A DNA stretch of 41,003 nt from contig JAQBYC010000033.1 in assembly GCA_027623205.1 (NCBI GenBank), positions 1-41,003 of the forward strand, in the 5' to 3' direction. The notes beneath the pieces are model-generated. The model ran no database searches. It had not been told where the DNA came from and saw only the letters and a program-made list of their open reading frames with translations. Source of the DNA: Pseudomonadota bacterium (GTDB lineage Bacteria > Pseudomonadota > Alphaproteobacteria > GCA-2731375). The position numbers and the translations under genes were made by a program. Shown one piece after another: positions 32,242 to 40,525 of this stretch (position 1 is its first letter; every line of letters begins with the position of its first letter).

Positions 32242-33400
32242 TGCCGGCACGAGATTTGGCCTCTTCCCTGGCGTGGCGTTCAATTTCATGCTCCACGGCC
32301 GCCCGGGCCGCGCCGACGAAGACCTCCCGGTTCTTGTGGCTATAGTCATAGGAGGTTCGGCGCAGATCGTTCTTGCCATTGAAATGGGGCACCACATAGC
32401 GGGCCATTAGCTCGAAATGCTCCAACGTCGCATCAAAATCGGCCCAGTTGTGGGCCAGTTCCAGAAACACGCCAAAGCCACCCGATCCCTTCAACAGTTT
32501 CTCAATATGCCGGATGGCGTCATCGGGATCGCCGATCACCGCCATGCCGTTGTCCGTCAAATACTCGTAGGCATTATCAATTTCGGGGGGAACAATGGGG
32601 AAAGTGGCAATGTCGCGAAAATACTGCGCCCATTGCTCCAGGCCATGCTCCACGTTGCGCTTGGCCTGTTTACGGCTGCGGGCGACATGGGCCAGGGTGA
32701 CAACGCGCCATTTATTCCGGCTGACCGTATGGCCCGCCGCCTTCGCCGTTTCTTCGCATAGGCGCCAATTGTTCGCGTGCGCCGCCAGGGCCTCGTCCGA
32801 GGTGCCGCCGATGGACAGCATACCCAGACCATGCCGGCCCGCGGCCAGGGCGCCGGCGGGCGAACGGGCGCAGGCCACGGCCATTTCGATACGCGGCCGG
32901 CTATAACAGGGCAATTGCATCTGGGCATCACGCAATTCGAACCAATCGGTCTTCATGCTGACGCTTTCGCCGTCCAGCATGGGCACAATGGCATCCAGCG
33001 CCTCGTTCATCATGCGCCGCTGATTGTCCGGGTCTATCCCCATACGGAAGGCATCGCCCACCAGCGCGCCGGGTCCGACACCGAACATGGCCCGCCCCTT
33101 GGTCATATGGTCCAGTTGCACCATGCGCCCGGCATTGGTGAAGGGGTGATGATAAGGCAGGGAAGAGACACCTGTGCCCAGGCGAATGTTCCTGGTCCGT
33201 TCGGCGGCGGCGGCGATGAAAAGGTCCGGCGCGGCGATGATCTCGTAACCACCTGAATGATGTTCGCCGATCCAGGCCTCGTCATAGCCCAGGCGGTCCA
33301 GATGTTCCACCAGCGCCATATCCCGATCCAACGCCGCCGTGGGATCTTCATCCACGGTGTGAAACGGCGCCAGAAAAATGCCGAACCCTAATTCTTTCAT
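32234..33400 (-). CDS. Luciferase-like flavin-dependent monooxygenase (LimB-like)
   Basis: A 388-residue bacterial-luciferase-fold monooxygenase that uses reduced flavin from a separate reductase. The N-terminus FGIFLAPFHTVDEDPTAALD and LGYDEAWIGEHHSGGYEI resembles limonene 1,2-monooxygenase (LimB, about 387 residues). The core has GTGVSSLPYHHPF, MVQLDHMTKGRAMFGVGPGA and RHGLGMLSIGG, all typical of the family. ATG 33400 has GGAAGGA about ten bases upstream; a TTG at 33418 is an alternative. It is the first gene of the operon with GFA and Rieske subunits and diverges from the acyl-CoA synthetase. A terpenoid or cyclic ketone substrate is possible but not shown. Confidence 0.93.
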   Translation of the reverse strand: MKELGFGIFLAPFHTVDEDPTAALDRDMALVEHLDRLGYDEAWIGEHHSGGYEIIAAPDLFIAAAAERTRNIRLGTGVSSLPYHHPFTNAGRMVQLDHMTKGRAMFGVGPGALVGDAFRMGIDPDNQRRMMNEALDAIVPMLDGESVSMKTDWFELRDAQMQLPCYSRPRIEMAVACARSPAGALAAGRHGLGMLSIGGTSDEALAAHANNWRLCEETAKAAGHTVSRNKWRVVTLAHVARSRKQAKRNVEHGLEQWAQYFRDIATFPIVPPEIDNAYEYLTDNGMAVIGDPDDAIRHIEKLLKGSGGFGVFLELAHNWADFDATLEHFELMARYVVPHFNGKNDLRRTSYDYSHKNREVFVGAARAAVEHEIERHAREEAKSRAGND

Positions 33401-33509
33401 TATGGGCAATCCTTCCAATTCGGGCGGCTCAAGCCGGCCGCGAAACCCCTGTCCCCATCATACGCAATTCCGCCTCCATTCGTGCGGCAAATTTTCCGCT
33501 CATCTGAAA

Positions 33510-33549
33510 CTTTCGGAAAGAAATATATGGCGGTAGGAAAGCTGCTTTC
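33510..33549. promoter_or_regulatory. Two operator-like palindromes in the divergent LimB/ligase promoter region
   Basis: CTTTCGGAAAG (33510-33520) and GAAAGCTGCTTTC (33537-33549) are both perfect palindromes with a single central base, built from the same GAAAG/CTTTC words, with centres 28 bases apart. They lie in the 205-base divergent region between the monooxygenase operon and the acyl-CoA synthetase. A shared repressor or activator site is likely in principle, but no regulator gene is adjacent. Confidence 0.45.
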
Positions 33550-33605
33550 ATCCGGTCCGCGAGAGGCGCTATTCTTGCCCATCGGAACAAAAGTAGGGCG
33601 GTACC

Positions 33606-35552
33606 ATGAGTGAGATTGTCTGGCGCGCGGAACCATCGGCCATTGCGGCGAGCAATATCCAGGACTTCACCAATACCCTGGGCGCGGTGGATTACGACGA
33701 TCTGCTGGCCAGGGCGGCCGCCGATCCGGACTGGTTCTGGGACCAGACCATCCGCTACATGGGCTTTGTTTTCGAGAAACCCTATGACCGGGTCCGCGAT
33801 GTGTCCATGGGTGCCGCATGGGCGAAATGGTGCCTGGGCGGCACCACCAATGCCACGCTCAGCCTGCTGGACAAGCACCGCGATAGCCCAACCTACGAGA
33901 CGGAAGCCGTTCGTTTCGAGGCGGAAGACGGCAGCGTGCGCATCTGGAGCTACCGCGACCTGGACCAGCAGACCTGCCGGCTGGCCGCTGCCCTGACGGA
34001 ATTGGGGCTGAGCCCGGACGACAAGATCGGCATCTATATGCCCATGGTGCCGGAGGTCGTGGCCGCCTTTTTTGCCACCGCCCGGATCGGGGCCGTGGCG
34101 GTACCGCTGTTTTCCGGCTTTGGTCATGAGGCCATCGCCACCCGCCTGAACGATGCCGGCGCCACCGCGGTGATTACCATCGACGGTACCCAGCGCCGGG
34201 GCCGGCCCATCCCCATGAAGCCGGTGATGGACCAGGCATTGTTGAATGTCCCATCGGTCCGCCACCAGATCGTCCTGCGCAGCCACGATCACGCCCTGGC
34301 CTGGGACGATGGGCGGGATCACGATTGGGCCGAGATCGTCGCGGGCAAACCCGACTTTGTGCCCGCGGCCATTGTGGATGCCGAGCATCCCCTGCTGCTG
34401 GTCTATACCTCGGGCACCACGGGCAAACCCAAGGGCACCATCCTGACCCACGTGGGCTTCCCCGTTAAAATCGGCTTTGATCTTTTGGTCTGCATGGATT
34501 TGAAGCCGGACGACAGGATGATGTGGATCAGTGATTTTGGCTGGGTCGTGGGGCCGATGATTACCACGGTCTGCTGCCTGGCCGGCGCCACCATGGTCCT
34601 GGTCGAAGGTACCCCGGATTATCCCGACCCGGACCGTATGTGGCGCCTCTGCCAGCAGCACAAGGTGAGTTTTCTGGGCGTCGCGCCCACCACCATTCGC
34701 GGTCTGATGCGGGCCGGCACCGGCGATATCGAGAAATGGGATCTGAGCGGCCTGCGCGTTGTCGCCTCGACCGGTGAACCCTGGACCGATGAAGCCTGGA
34801 ACTGGTGTTTCGAGCATGTCTGCCGGCGCCGCGCCCCGCTGTTCAACTGGACCGGCGGCACCGAGATCGGCGGCGGCATTCTGGTCAGCACTTTCATGCA
34901 CCCGTTAAAACCGTGTTGCTTTGGCGGCTCCGTGCCCGGCATGGAGGCTGATATCCTGGACGATGCCGGCCAGCCCGTGGCCGCCGGCGAGGTCGGTGAA
35001 CTGGTCCTGCGGGCGCCGTCAATCGGTTTGACCCGCGGCCTGTGGCGGGACCCGGAACGTTATCTGGAAACCTATTGGAGCCAGTACCCGGATATCTGGC
35101 GCCACGGCGATTGGGCCAGCCGGGATCAGGACGGCCTTTGGTATGTGCATGGCCGTTCCGACGATACTCTGAAGATCGGCGGCAAGCGGACCGGACCGGC
35201 GGAGATCGAAGGGCTGGTAATGGCCACCGGGTTGATCACGGAAGCCGCCGCCATCGGCCTCCCCGATCCACGCGCCGGCCAGTCGGTGATGTGTGTCTGC
35301 ATTCCCGGCCCCGGCGTTGCGCCGGACGAGGGCACGGCCAATCTGGTTCGTGACGCGGTGGCGGCCGGTTTGGGGCATGCCTTCCGGCCCAAGGATGTGC
35401 TGTTCGTTTCCGATCTGCCGAAAACCCGCAACATGAAAATCATGCGCCGGGTCGTCAGGGCGGCGGTCCTGGGCCAGAACCCCGGCGACCTGACCGCCCT
35501 GGTCAACCCGGAAGCGGTCGAAGAGGTCGCCCGCGCGGCGGCGCAGAGCTGA
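33606..35552 (+). CDS. Acyl-CoA/acetyl-CoA synthetase-like AMP-forming ligase
   Basis: A 648-residue adenylate-forming ligase of the acetyl-CoA synthetase branch, which activates a carboxylic acid with ATP and CoA. The phosphate-binding loop is YTSGTTGKPKG (from about 267), the adenine/acid site has FNWTGGTEIGGG, the hinge is HGRSDDTLKIGGKRTGPAEIE, and the catalytic Lys611 lies in KTRNMKIMRR. An acetyl-CoA-synthetase-like N-terminal part (WAKWCLGGTTNATLSLLDKH) is present. Start ATG 33606. It diverges from the LimB/GFA/Rieske operon, and together they could oxidise a ring compound and activate the resulting acid. It ends three bases before the convergent ATPase gene. Confidence 0.93.
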   Translation: MSEIVWRAEPSAIAASNIQDFTNTLGAVDYDDLLARAAADPDWFWDQTIRYMGFVFEKPYDRVRDVSMGAAWAKWCLGGTTNATLSLLDKHRDSPTYETEAVRFEAEDGSVRIWSYRDLDQQTCRLAAALTELGLSPDDKIGIYMPMVPEVVAAFFATARIGAVAVPLFSGFGHEAIATRLNDAGATAVITIDGTQRRGRPIPMKPVMDQALLNVPSVRHQIVLRSHDHALAWDDGRDHDWAEIVAGKPDFVPAAIVDAEHPLLLVYTSGTTGKPKGTILTHVGFPVKIGFDLLVCMDLKPDDRMMWISDFGWVVGPMITTVCCLAGATMVLVEGTPDYPDPDRMWRLCQQHKVSFLGVAPTTIRGLMRAGTGDIEKWDLSGLRVVASTGEPWTDEAWNWCFEHVCRRRAPLFNWTGGTEIGGGILVSTFMHPLKPCCFGGSVPGMEADILDDAGQPVAAGEVGELVLRAPSIGLTRGLWRDPERYLETYWSQYPDIWRHGDWASRDQDGLWYVHGRSDDTLKIGGKRTGPAEIEGLVMATGLITEAAAIGLPDPRAGQSVMCVCIPGPGVAPDEGTANLVRDAVAAGLGHAFRPKDVLFVSDLPKTRNMKIMRRVVRAAVLGQNPGDLTALVNPEAVEEVARAAAQS

Positions 35553-35555
35553 TCT

Positions 35556-38500
35556 TCATACAGCGTTTGCCTCATCTTCCATCGTGCGCGCGGCCAGTTC
35601 CCACCAGCGATGGATGCATGCAGCCGCGACATCGGCGGCCAACTGCGCTGCGGCGGGACTTGCCATCGCCAGCGCGCGCAGGTCGTCTTTATCCAGGACC
35701 GGCTGTGCATCGATATAGCCGTTGTCCGCAAAATAATGCTCCAGGTTTTCCGTTATTTTCCCGCGAAATCCCTTGAGCCGCCGATCCTCCCTCGCGCGCA
35801 GCACGGCGACTAGTTTGCCGGCATCGTTGCCAAGTTCGGACGCGATGCTGGCGACGTCATTCAAATAACGCTCCCCCAAGGCGCCGCTGCTTTCAAGCAC
35901 ATCGCGATCCACCGGCCGGCCGCGGCCCTGTTTCCACAATTCACAAAACACATTGAGCAAATCGGCGCGGGGTCCAATTTGCGCCGCGACCTTGAACTGC
36001 GCGCCCCTATCCAGGGTCGATCGACTGTTCGACACCAGGCGCCACCTGCCGACATTGTCGATATGCCGCTGCAACCAGGTTTGCAGACAATCGAGATCAT
36101 CCCAAAGCAGATGAAACAGGTGCTGGGCCTCGTAGCCGCGCCGGGGGTCCAGGTAAGGCACGCCGATCAAGGCGCCATATTGTTCGGCGGAACAGCCGGC
36201 AGGTGCGGGCACCGGTTTCTCCGCTTCGACGCGCAGCGACGACGGCCCGGGCACGCTCCCGGTCCTGCCGCGTACCGCCGCCAGGTCAATGACCACTGCC
36301 GCCGGGCAATTTTCTTCTTCGAGGGCATTTTGAATGCGGTCGACATCCACCGGATCGGCCGTGAAGTAGAATATCTGACGATCCTGGTCCTGTGCGATCC
36401 GGCCAAGGCCGCGCACAATCGCGTGGTATCGGGATGGATCGCTCTGATCCAGGGCCTCATCCAGGAAAAGCGGCAACTTGATGCTTTGTTCCACTTCTTC
36501 CGCAAATGCCATGCGGGCCGCCAACAGCAGTTGGGCGCGCGTTCCATCGGAAAGCTCGGCCAGACCGCGCCTCTCGCCGGTGGCCGTATCGATGGCGACC
36601 AGGCGGGGTTCGCCGCCGCTTCCGGCTATGGTGATGTCATAGCCAAAATGGGTGAAATTGGCGAAGAACTCCCGCGCCCTGGCAAGTACGCTGGGCATCT
36701 GATTTTTCTGGTGCTCATGCTCGACCGCTTCGACGATGAGGCGCCCTGCTTTCGCCAACAGCGCCTCGTTTCGCCTGTCGTTCAATTGCGCCAGCCACTC
36801 GTTGCGCTCTGCGAGTAGGTTTTGGATTTCCTGACGGCTTTGGGCGAGATTGACTTGGGCTTTGATATCGGCGATTTCGTCGCGTTTGTCAGCCGCGGTT
36901 CTTGCGGTGTTCGATAGACTTTCGAATGTTGCGTCCATCTCACTGTCCTCCAAGTCGACGAGGACGGCTTCACCGGCCGCCTCCAACTCCGCATGATCCG
37001 ATCGAATCTGACTCTCAATTTCGATGCATTCCTGTTTCAGTTTGGAATAGTACGGCAAATTGTTGATCAATTCCGCAAGCCCGTGTACGTTACCGACGTC
37101 CAGTTCAGCCTCGCCGTATATTTCCGCAAGCGCTCCGCGCGCCGTCGTCAGATGTCCGGCAATATCCGCCAACGAGTCTTGGATTTTGACTTCGTCGGAC
37201 GAAGCGGCGCGCAACCTGGCATCGCTTTTCTCCAGTTGCCCCAAGCCCGCCAATGCCATGGCCGCATCGCTGGGACGCCGCCCGCCATGGCTTGCCAAAA
37301 AATCACCAACATCGGAGAGACGTGCATTGTATTGAATTTCACGGACCGCGTTCTGGTCGTCCGCCTTGCGTTCCTTGCCGCGGGCCTGGCGCAATTGATC
37401 GAGGGCCCGCGCCAGATCGACGAGTTCGACATCGGTTCGTCCGGGCTCGAGCCCCAGGCTGCCGCAAAGTTCTTGTCTTTGCAGCTCAAGCCGGCTTGCC
37501 GCCTCGAGAAGGCCGTCCCGCCGATTCTGAAAATCCCGCCGCTCGACATCCCTGTCCCGCGCGCGCCTTTCCGCGGCACCCAGTTCAGCGGCCAGCCCGT
37601 CAAGTTCACGAAGCCGGGCCTCCGCCGAGCCGACCTCCCAGCGCTCTGGCGCCGCGACGGTAAGATTTACGAATTGGTCCTGGGCGGCTTGGCGCGCGGC
37701 AGAGGCGGATTGCCTGCGCCGGCGGATCAGGATGGGCAGCAATATGCCGCCACCAATGCCGCTCAGTAACCCCAGTCTGGGATCCACAAAAAAGGCAAGC
37801 CCCGCACCAACCGCCAGGAGGGCGATTGCGCCGATTAACCATACCCGATCGAACCGGGATGCCTGTCTGGCCGCCTCCGGATCGGGCGCGCGCAACCAGG
37901 CGCGCAGGATCTCGGTGGCGGCACGATAGCCTTCGAGGGTGCGGCGGCTTTCATCGGAAAACGCCAGTTTCGCCAGCAGCCTAAGGCGCTCGTCTATGGC
38001 ATCGGTCTTGGATCGAAGTTCCTCGACCGCCCGCAGGAAGGAAAACAAGTCACCATGGTTCGCGAGATCGAATGTCGTTGCCGGCATATCGATGCCGCCA
38101 ACCGCCGCGAACGCGATACGCAGTTCTGCCTGATAGCCGTCATGCTCCCGACGGGAATTACTGAGTTCCAGTTCAAACCGCGAGAGTTCTTCTGTCCGTG
38201 CGCGCCAGGTCGTCAGTTCAACCGGGTCCAGCGGTTTGACCAGGCCGCTGCCGTGCTGTTCTTTCCTGGCAGCTTCCAGATCGCGCTCGAGGGATCTTTG
38301 CCGGTCTTCGAAGTCCCGGATCTCAATTTGCCCCGCCTCGGCCTGGTCTGACTCCCGGCCGGTCAAATTTTCAAGGCTCGCCGGCAGAGCGGCAATGGCA
38401 TGCTTCAACTCCATCAGCCGGCGTTTTCGGGCCGCAAGTCCCTGTGCCCGCTTCACGAATGCAAGACGGCGCTCTGCCTGCTCCGCGTCACGTAGGAAAG

Positions 38501-39062
38501 CTGATGCTTCCGTCAATCGGTCAGCTCTATGTTGAAGTCCCGATTGCCGGGCTTCAGCGCTTTTTACCGCGCCGGACGACTCATCGAATTTGCGCCGTTC
38601 GCTACGCCCATGGCTTGGGCCCGGGCCATGAAACAGCTCCGCGATCACACGGGGCAAATCGAAACCACCGGTCATCTGTTTCCGGATTTCGATCGCCACG
38701 TCCTGGGCGCCCATGGCGGATGGCTCGATCAAGTCCCTTAACAGCAGAAAAAAGCAACCATGCAGATGCGATGGCGGCAGCGCCGGTGGCGGCATATCCT
38801 CGCCATCGCGGCGCCAGCCGATCCGCGAACCCTCGCGCTCCACCTGCCATGCGGCCCCATCCAGTTCGAATTCGCCGTGCAAAGACACCTGCTGGCCGGG
38901 TCCCCGATCGTGCCAAAACAAGGCCTCAACCGCGCGGCAGATGCTGGATTTGCCGATGGCGTTGGGTCCATGCACCACATGAATTTGGTCGCCCGCCGTC
39001 ACAATTTCGAAAGGCGCATTGATACCGGGCAGCCGTCTGATCTGTAACCGGCGCAGCTTCAT
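35556..39062 (-). CDS. YhaN/SbcC/Rad50-like coiled-coil ATPase with transmembrane hairpin and C-terminal extension
   Basis: A 1168-residue SMC/Rad50-like ATPase. Walker A is GPNAIGKS (32-39), the signature-like ELSDGTRAQ lies around 840, and Walker B is LPLFLDEALDQSD with Asp868-Glu869. Between them are long coiled coils interrupted by two hydrophobic segments (about 405-445, VWLIGAIALLAVGAGLAFF then LLSGIGGGILLPILI), as in B. subtilis YhaN rather than SbcC. After the ATPase there is an extension of about 230 residues (935-1168) that I do not recognise. It contains RRGYEAQHLFHLLWDDL and a helical end. The gene overlaps the upstream nuclease gene by four bases (ATGA), so the two act as a nuclease-ATPase pair in DNA end processing, repair or possibly defence. 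Confidence 0.9.
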   Translation of the reverse strand: MKLRRLQIRRLPGINAPFEIVTAGDQIHVVHGPNAIGKSSICRAVEALFWHDRGPGQQVSLHGEFELDGAAWQVEREGSRIGWRRDGEDMPPPALPPSHLHGCFFLLLRDLIEPSAMGAQDVAIEIRKQMTGGFDLPRVIAELFHGPGPSHGRSERRKFDESSGAVKSAEARQSGLQHRADRLTEASAFLRDAEQAERRLAFVKRAQGLAARKRRLMELKHAIAALPASLENLTGRESDQAEAGQIEIRDFEDRQRSLERDLEAARKEQHGSGLVKPLDPVELTTWRARTEELSRFELELSNSRREHDGYQAELRIAFAAVGGIDMPATTFDLANHGDLFSFLRAVEELRSKTDAIDERLRLLAKLAFSDESRRTLEGYRAATEILRAWLRAPDPEAARQASRFDRVWLIGAIALLAVGAGLAFFVDPRLGLLSGIGGGILLPILIRRRRQSASAARQAAQDQFVNLTVAAPERWEVGSAEARLRELDGLAAELGAAERRARDRDVERRDFQNRRDGLLEAASRLELQRQELCGSLGLEPGRTDVELVDLARALDQLRQARGKERKADDQNAVREIQYNARLSDVGDFLASHGGRRPSDAAMALAGLGQLEKSDARLRAASSDEVKIQDSLADIAGHLTTARGALAEIYGEAELDVGNVHGLAELINNLPYYSKLKQECIEIESQIRSDHAELEAAGEAVLVDLEDSEMDATFESLSNTARTAADKRDEIADIKAQVNLAQSRQEIQNLLAERNEWLAQLNDRRNEALLAKAGRLIVEAVEHEHQKNQMPSVLARAREFFANFTHFGYDITIAGSGGEPRLVAIDTATGERRGLAELSDGTRAQLLLAARMAFAEEVEQSIKLPLFLDEALDQSDPSRYHAIVRGLGRIAQDQDRQIFYFTADPVDVDRIQNALEEENCPAAVVIDLAAVRGRTGSVPGPSSLRVEAEKPVPAPAGCSAEQYGALIGVPYLDPRRGYEAQHLFHLLWDDLDCLQTWLQRHIDNVGRWRLVSNSRSTLDRGAQFKVAAQIGPRADLLNVFCELWKQGRGRPVDRDVLESSGALGERYLNDVASIASELGNDAGKLVAVLRAREDRRLKGFRGKITENLEHYFADNGYIDAQPVLDKDDLRALAMASPAAAQLAADVAAACIHRWWELAARTMEDEANAV

Positions 39063-40426
39063 GACCGGCCGCCGCCGGATTGCTGTTCAAGCATGGCGTA
39101 CAGGGCAGATTTTGCCGCCCGCAGAAGCAGCTCGCGCAACGGCGCATCGTCGAGTGGATCAAGCGCCTCGCGTTGTTCGTTCAGGGGCGACCATCGGTGG
39201 TCACCGGCCAAGTCATTCAGGCCGGCGCGATATTCCTTGAGCAGTATTGGCACACTTTCGTCGTTGCGTTGAAGCGCCAGAATGCGCTGTGCCAATAAAG
39301 CGGCCGGATCACGGCCCGTCGCGATCTCCACAAGATCCAGGGGCAATTCCAGATCGTCCAGCACTTTGTTGATGAAAACGACCGTATCGCCGACAGGCGG
39401 CGCTGGCAGGCTCCATTTGCCGTCGGCTATGGCGCGGCGAATTGCCGCGTACTGCATACTGGCGCCGGTAAGGCGCACCCGTAGGCCCAGCGCACGCGGC
39501 TCGACGCCGGATTTATGAAGTTGCCGTGCGGCTTCTTGCGCCGCCTGCAACAACCGATCGCCGACATCTTCAACATCCTGGATGCCATCGATCGCCAGCG
39601 TAATGTTGTCCCATCGCAGCGGCGCCATCGGAACCTGCGCGATGCCGACAACACTTGGACCGTCAAGCCTTATCAACCACGGGCCATGGGGTCCGGTTTC
39701 GCTTGGGTCAAGGCCAACCAGCGAGCCAAGATAGCCGCTGGGCGGTCGTCCCTTCAGGTTTGTTGCGCTGCTTAACGACGGCTTGTGAATATGCCCCAAA
39801 AGCCAGGCATCCAGGCCGGCCTGGTCCAATTCCCGCTGTTTGATCGGCGCATAATGTCCACCCGAGGCATCCAGATCCGCATGCAATAAACCTATCCGTG
39901 GGATGCCAGGCCGTGTCGCATCCAGTGGGTTTGATAACAGGCTTGCGACGGGACTTTGACGGACAACGCGGTCTCCGAACGACCAACCAATTATTTCAGC
40001 CAACGGTTGCCCGTTGCGTTCGATCACATGCCGCTGCCAGTGCCCACCGGCGCCCAGTAACGTAAAGCCGTCAACCAACCGGGCAATACGCGGCAGCGCC
40101 TCGACATCATGATTCCCGGCAACGGCGATGACATCGATGCCCGCTGCCACCAGCCGTCGAACATTCTTCTCGAATGGCAGGAGCGCTTCAAACCGGGCAT
40201 TCGTACTTTCGACCACGTCTCCCGCAAACAGCACGGCATCGACTTTCCGCTCAACCGCCAAATCGATCGCCGATGCCAGTGCGGCGGCGGGGGTCAGTTC
40301 CTCCGGGTTGAGACCCCAATCATCCAGGTCACTTGGCAGACCTGAACACTGGGTCCCCAAATGGACGTCGCCGATGGCGAGCAGTTCCACGCCAGCAGTC
40401 GTCTCGTTTTGGTTGTCAGCATCCAT
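39059..40426 (-). CDS. SbcD/Mre11/YhaO-like metallophosphoesterase (DNA exonuclease)
   Basis: A 455-residue calcineurin-like phosphoesterase with the full metal-binding set in order: AIGDVHLG, FAGDVVES, VAGNHDVE, LLHADLD and LLGHIHKP. This is the Mre11/SbcD family pattern, which needs two metal ions, usually manganese, to cut DNA. A C-terminal region of about 200 residues probably caps the nuclease and binds the partner ATPase coiled coil. It overlaps the ATPase gene by four bases, so they are translationally coupled. ATG 40426 begins just before the first motif, as expected. The pair resembles YhaO-YhaN of B. subtilis more than enterobacterial SbcDC. Confidence 0.93.
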   Translation of the reverse strand: MDADNQNETTAGVELLAIGDVHLGTQCSGLPSDLDDWGLNPEELTPAAALASAIDLAVERKVDAVLFAGDVVESTNARFEALLPFEKNVRRLVAAGIDVIAVAGNHDVEALPRIARLVDGFTLLGAGGHWQRHVIERNGQPLAEIIGWSFGDRVVRQSPVASLLSNPLDATRPGIPRIGLLHADLDASGGHYAPIKQRELDQAGLDAWLLGHIHKPSLSSATNLKGRPPSGYLGSLVGLDPSETGPHGPWLIRLDGPSVVGIAQVPMAPLRWDNITLAIDGIQDVEDVGDRLLQAAQEAARQLHKSGVEPRALGLRVRLTGASMQYAAIRRAIADGKWSLPAPPVGDTVVFINKVLDDLELPLDLVEIATGRDPAALLAQRILALQRNDESVPILLKEYRAGLNDLAGDHRWSPLNEQREALDPLDDAPLRELLLRAAKSALYAMLEQQSGGGRS

Positions 40427-40525
40427 TGCGGGAATAATTCGTCATCTATACCAACGCATTCCAATTCAAAATTGACTTTCCGGAACATTGCCCACGCCGA
40501 CGGGAATAGCTAATGCCGCCACGGA

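Noticed and set aside
33429-34901. 490-codon minus-strand open frame opposite the acyl-CoA synthetase
   Set aside because: The sense strand encodes a complete AMP-forming ligase with catalytic motifs; the antisense product is Gly/His/Asp-rich and unrelated to any family.
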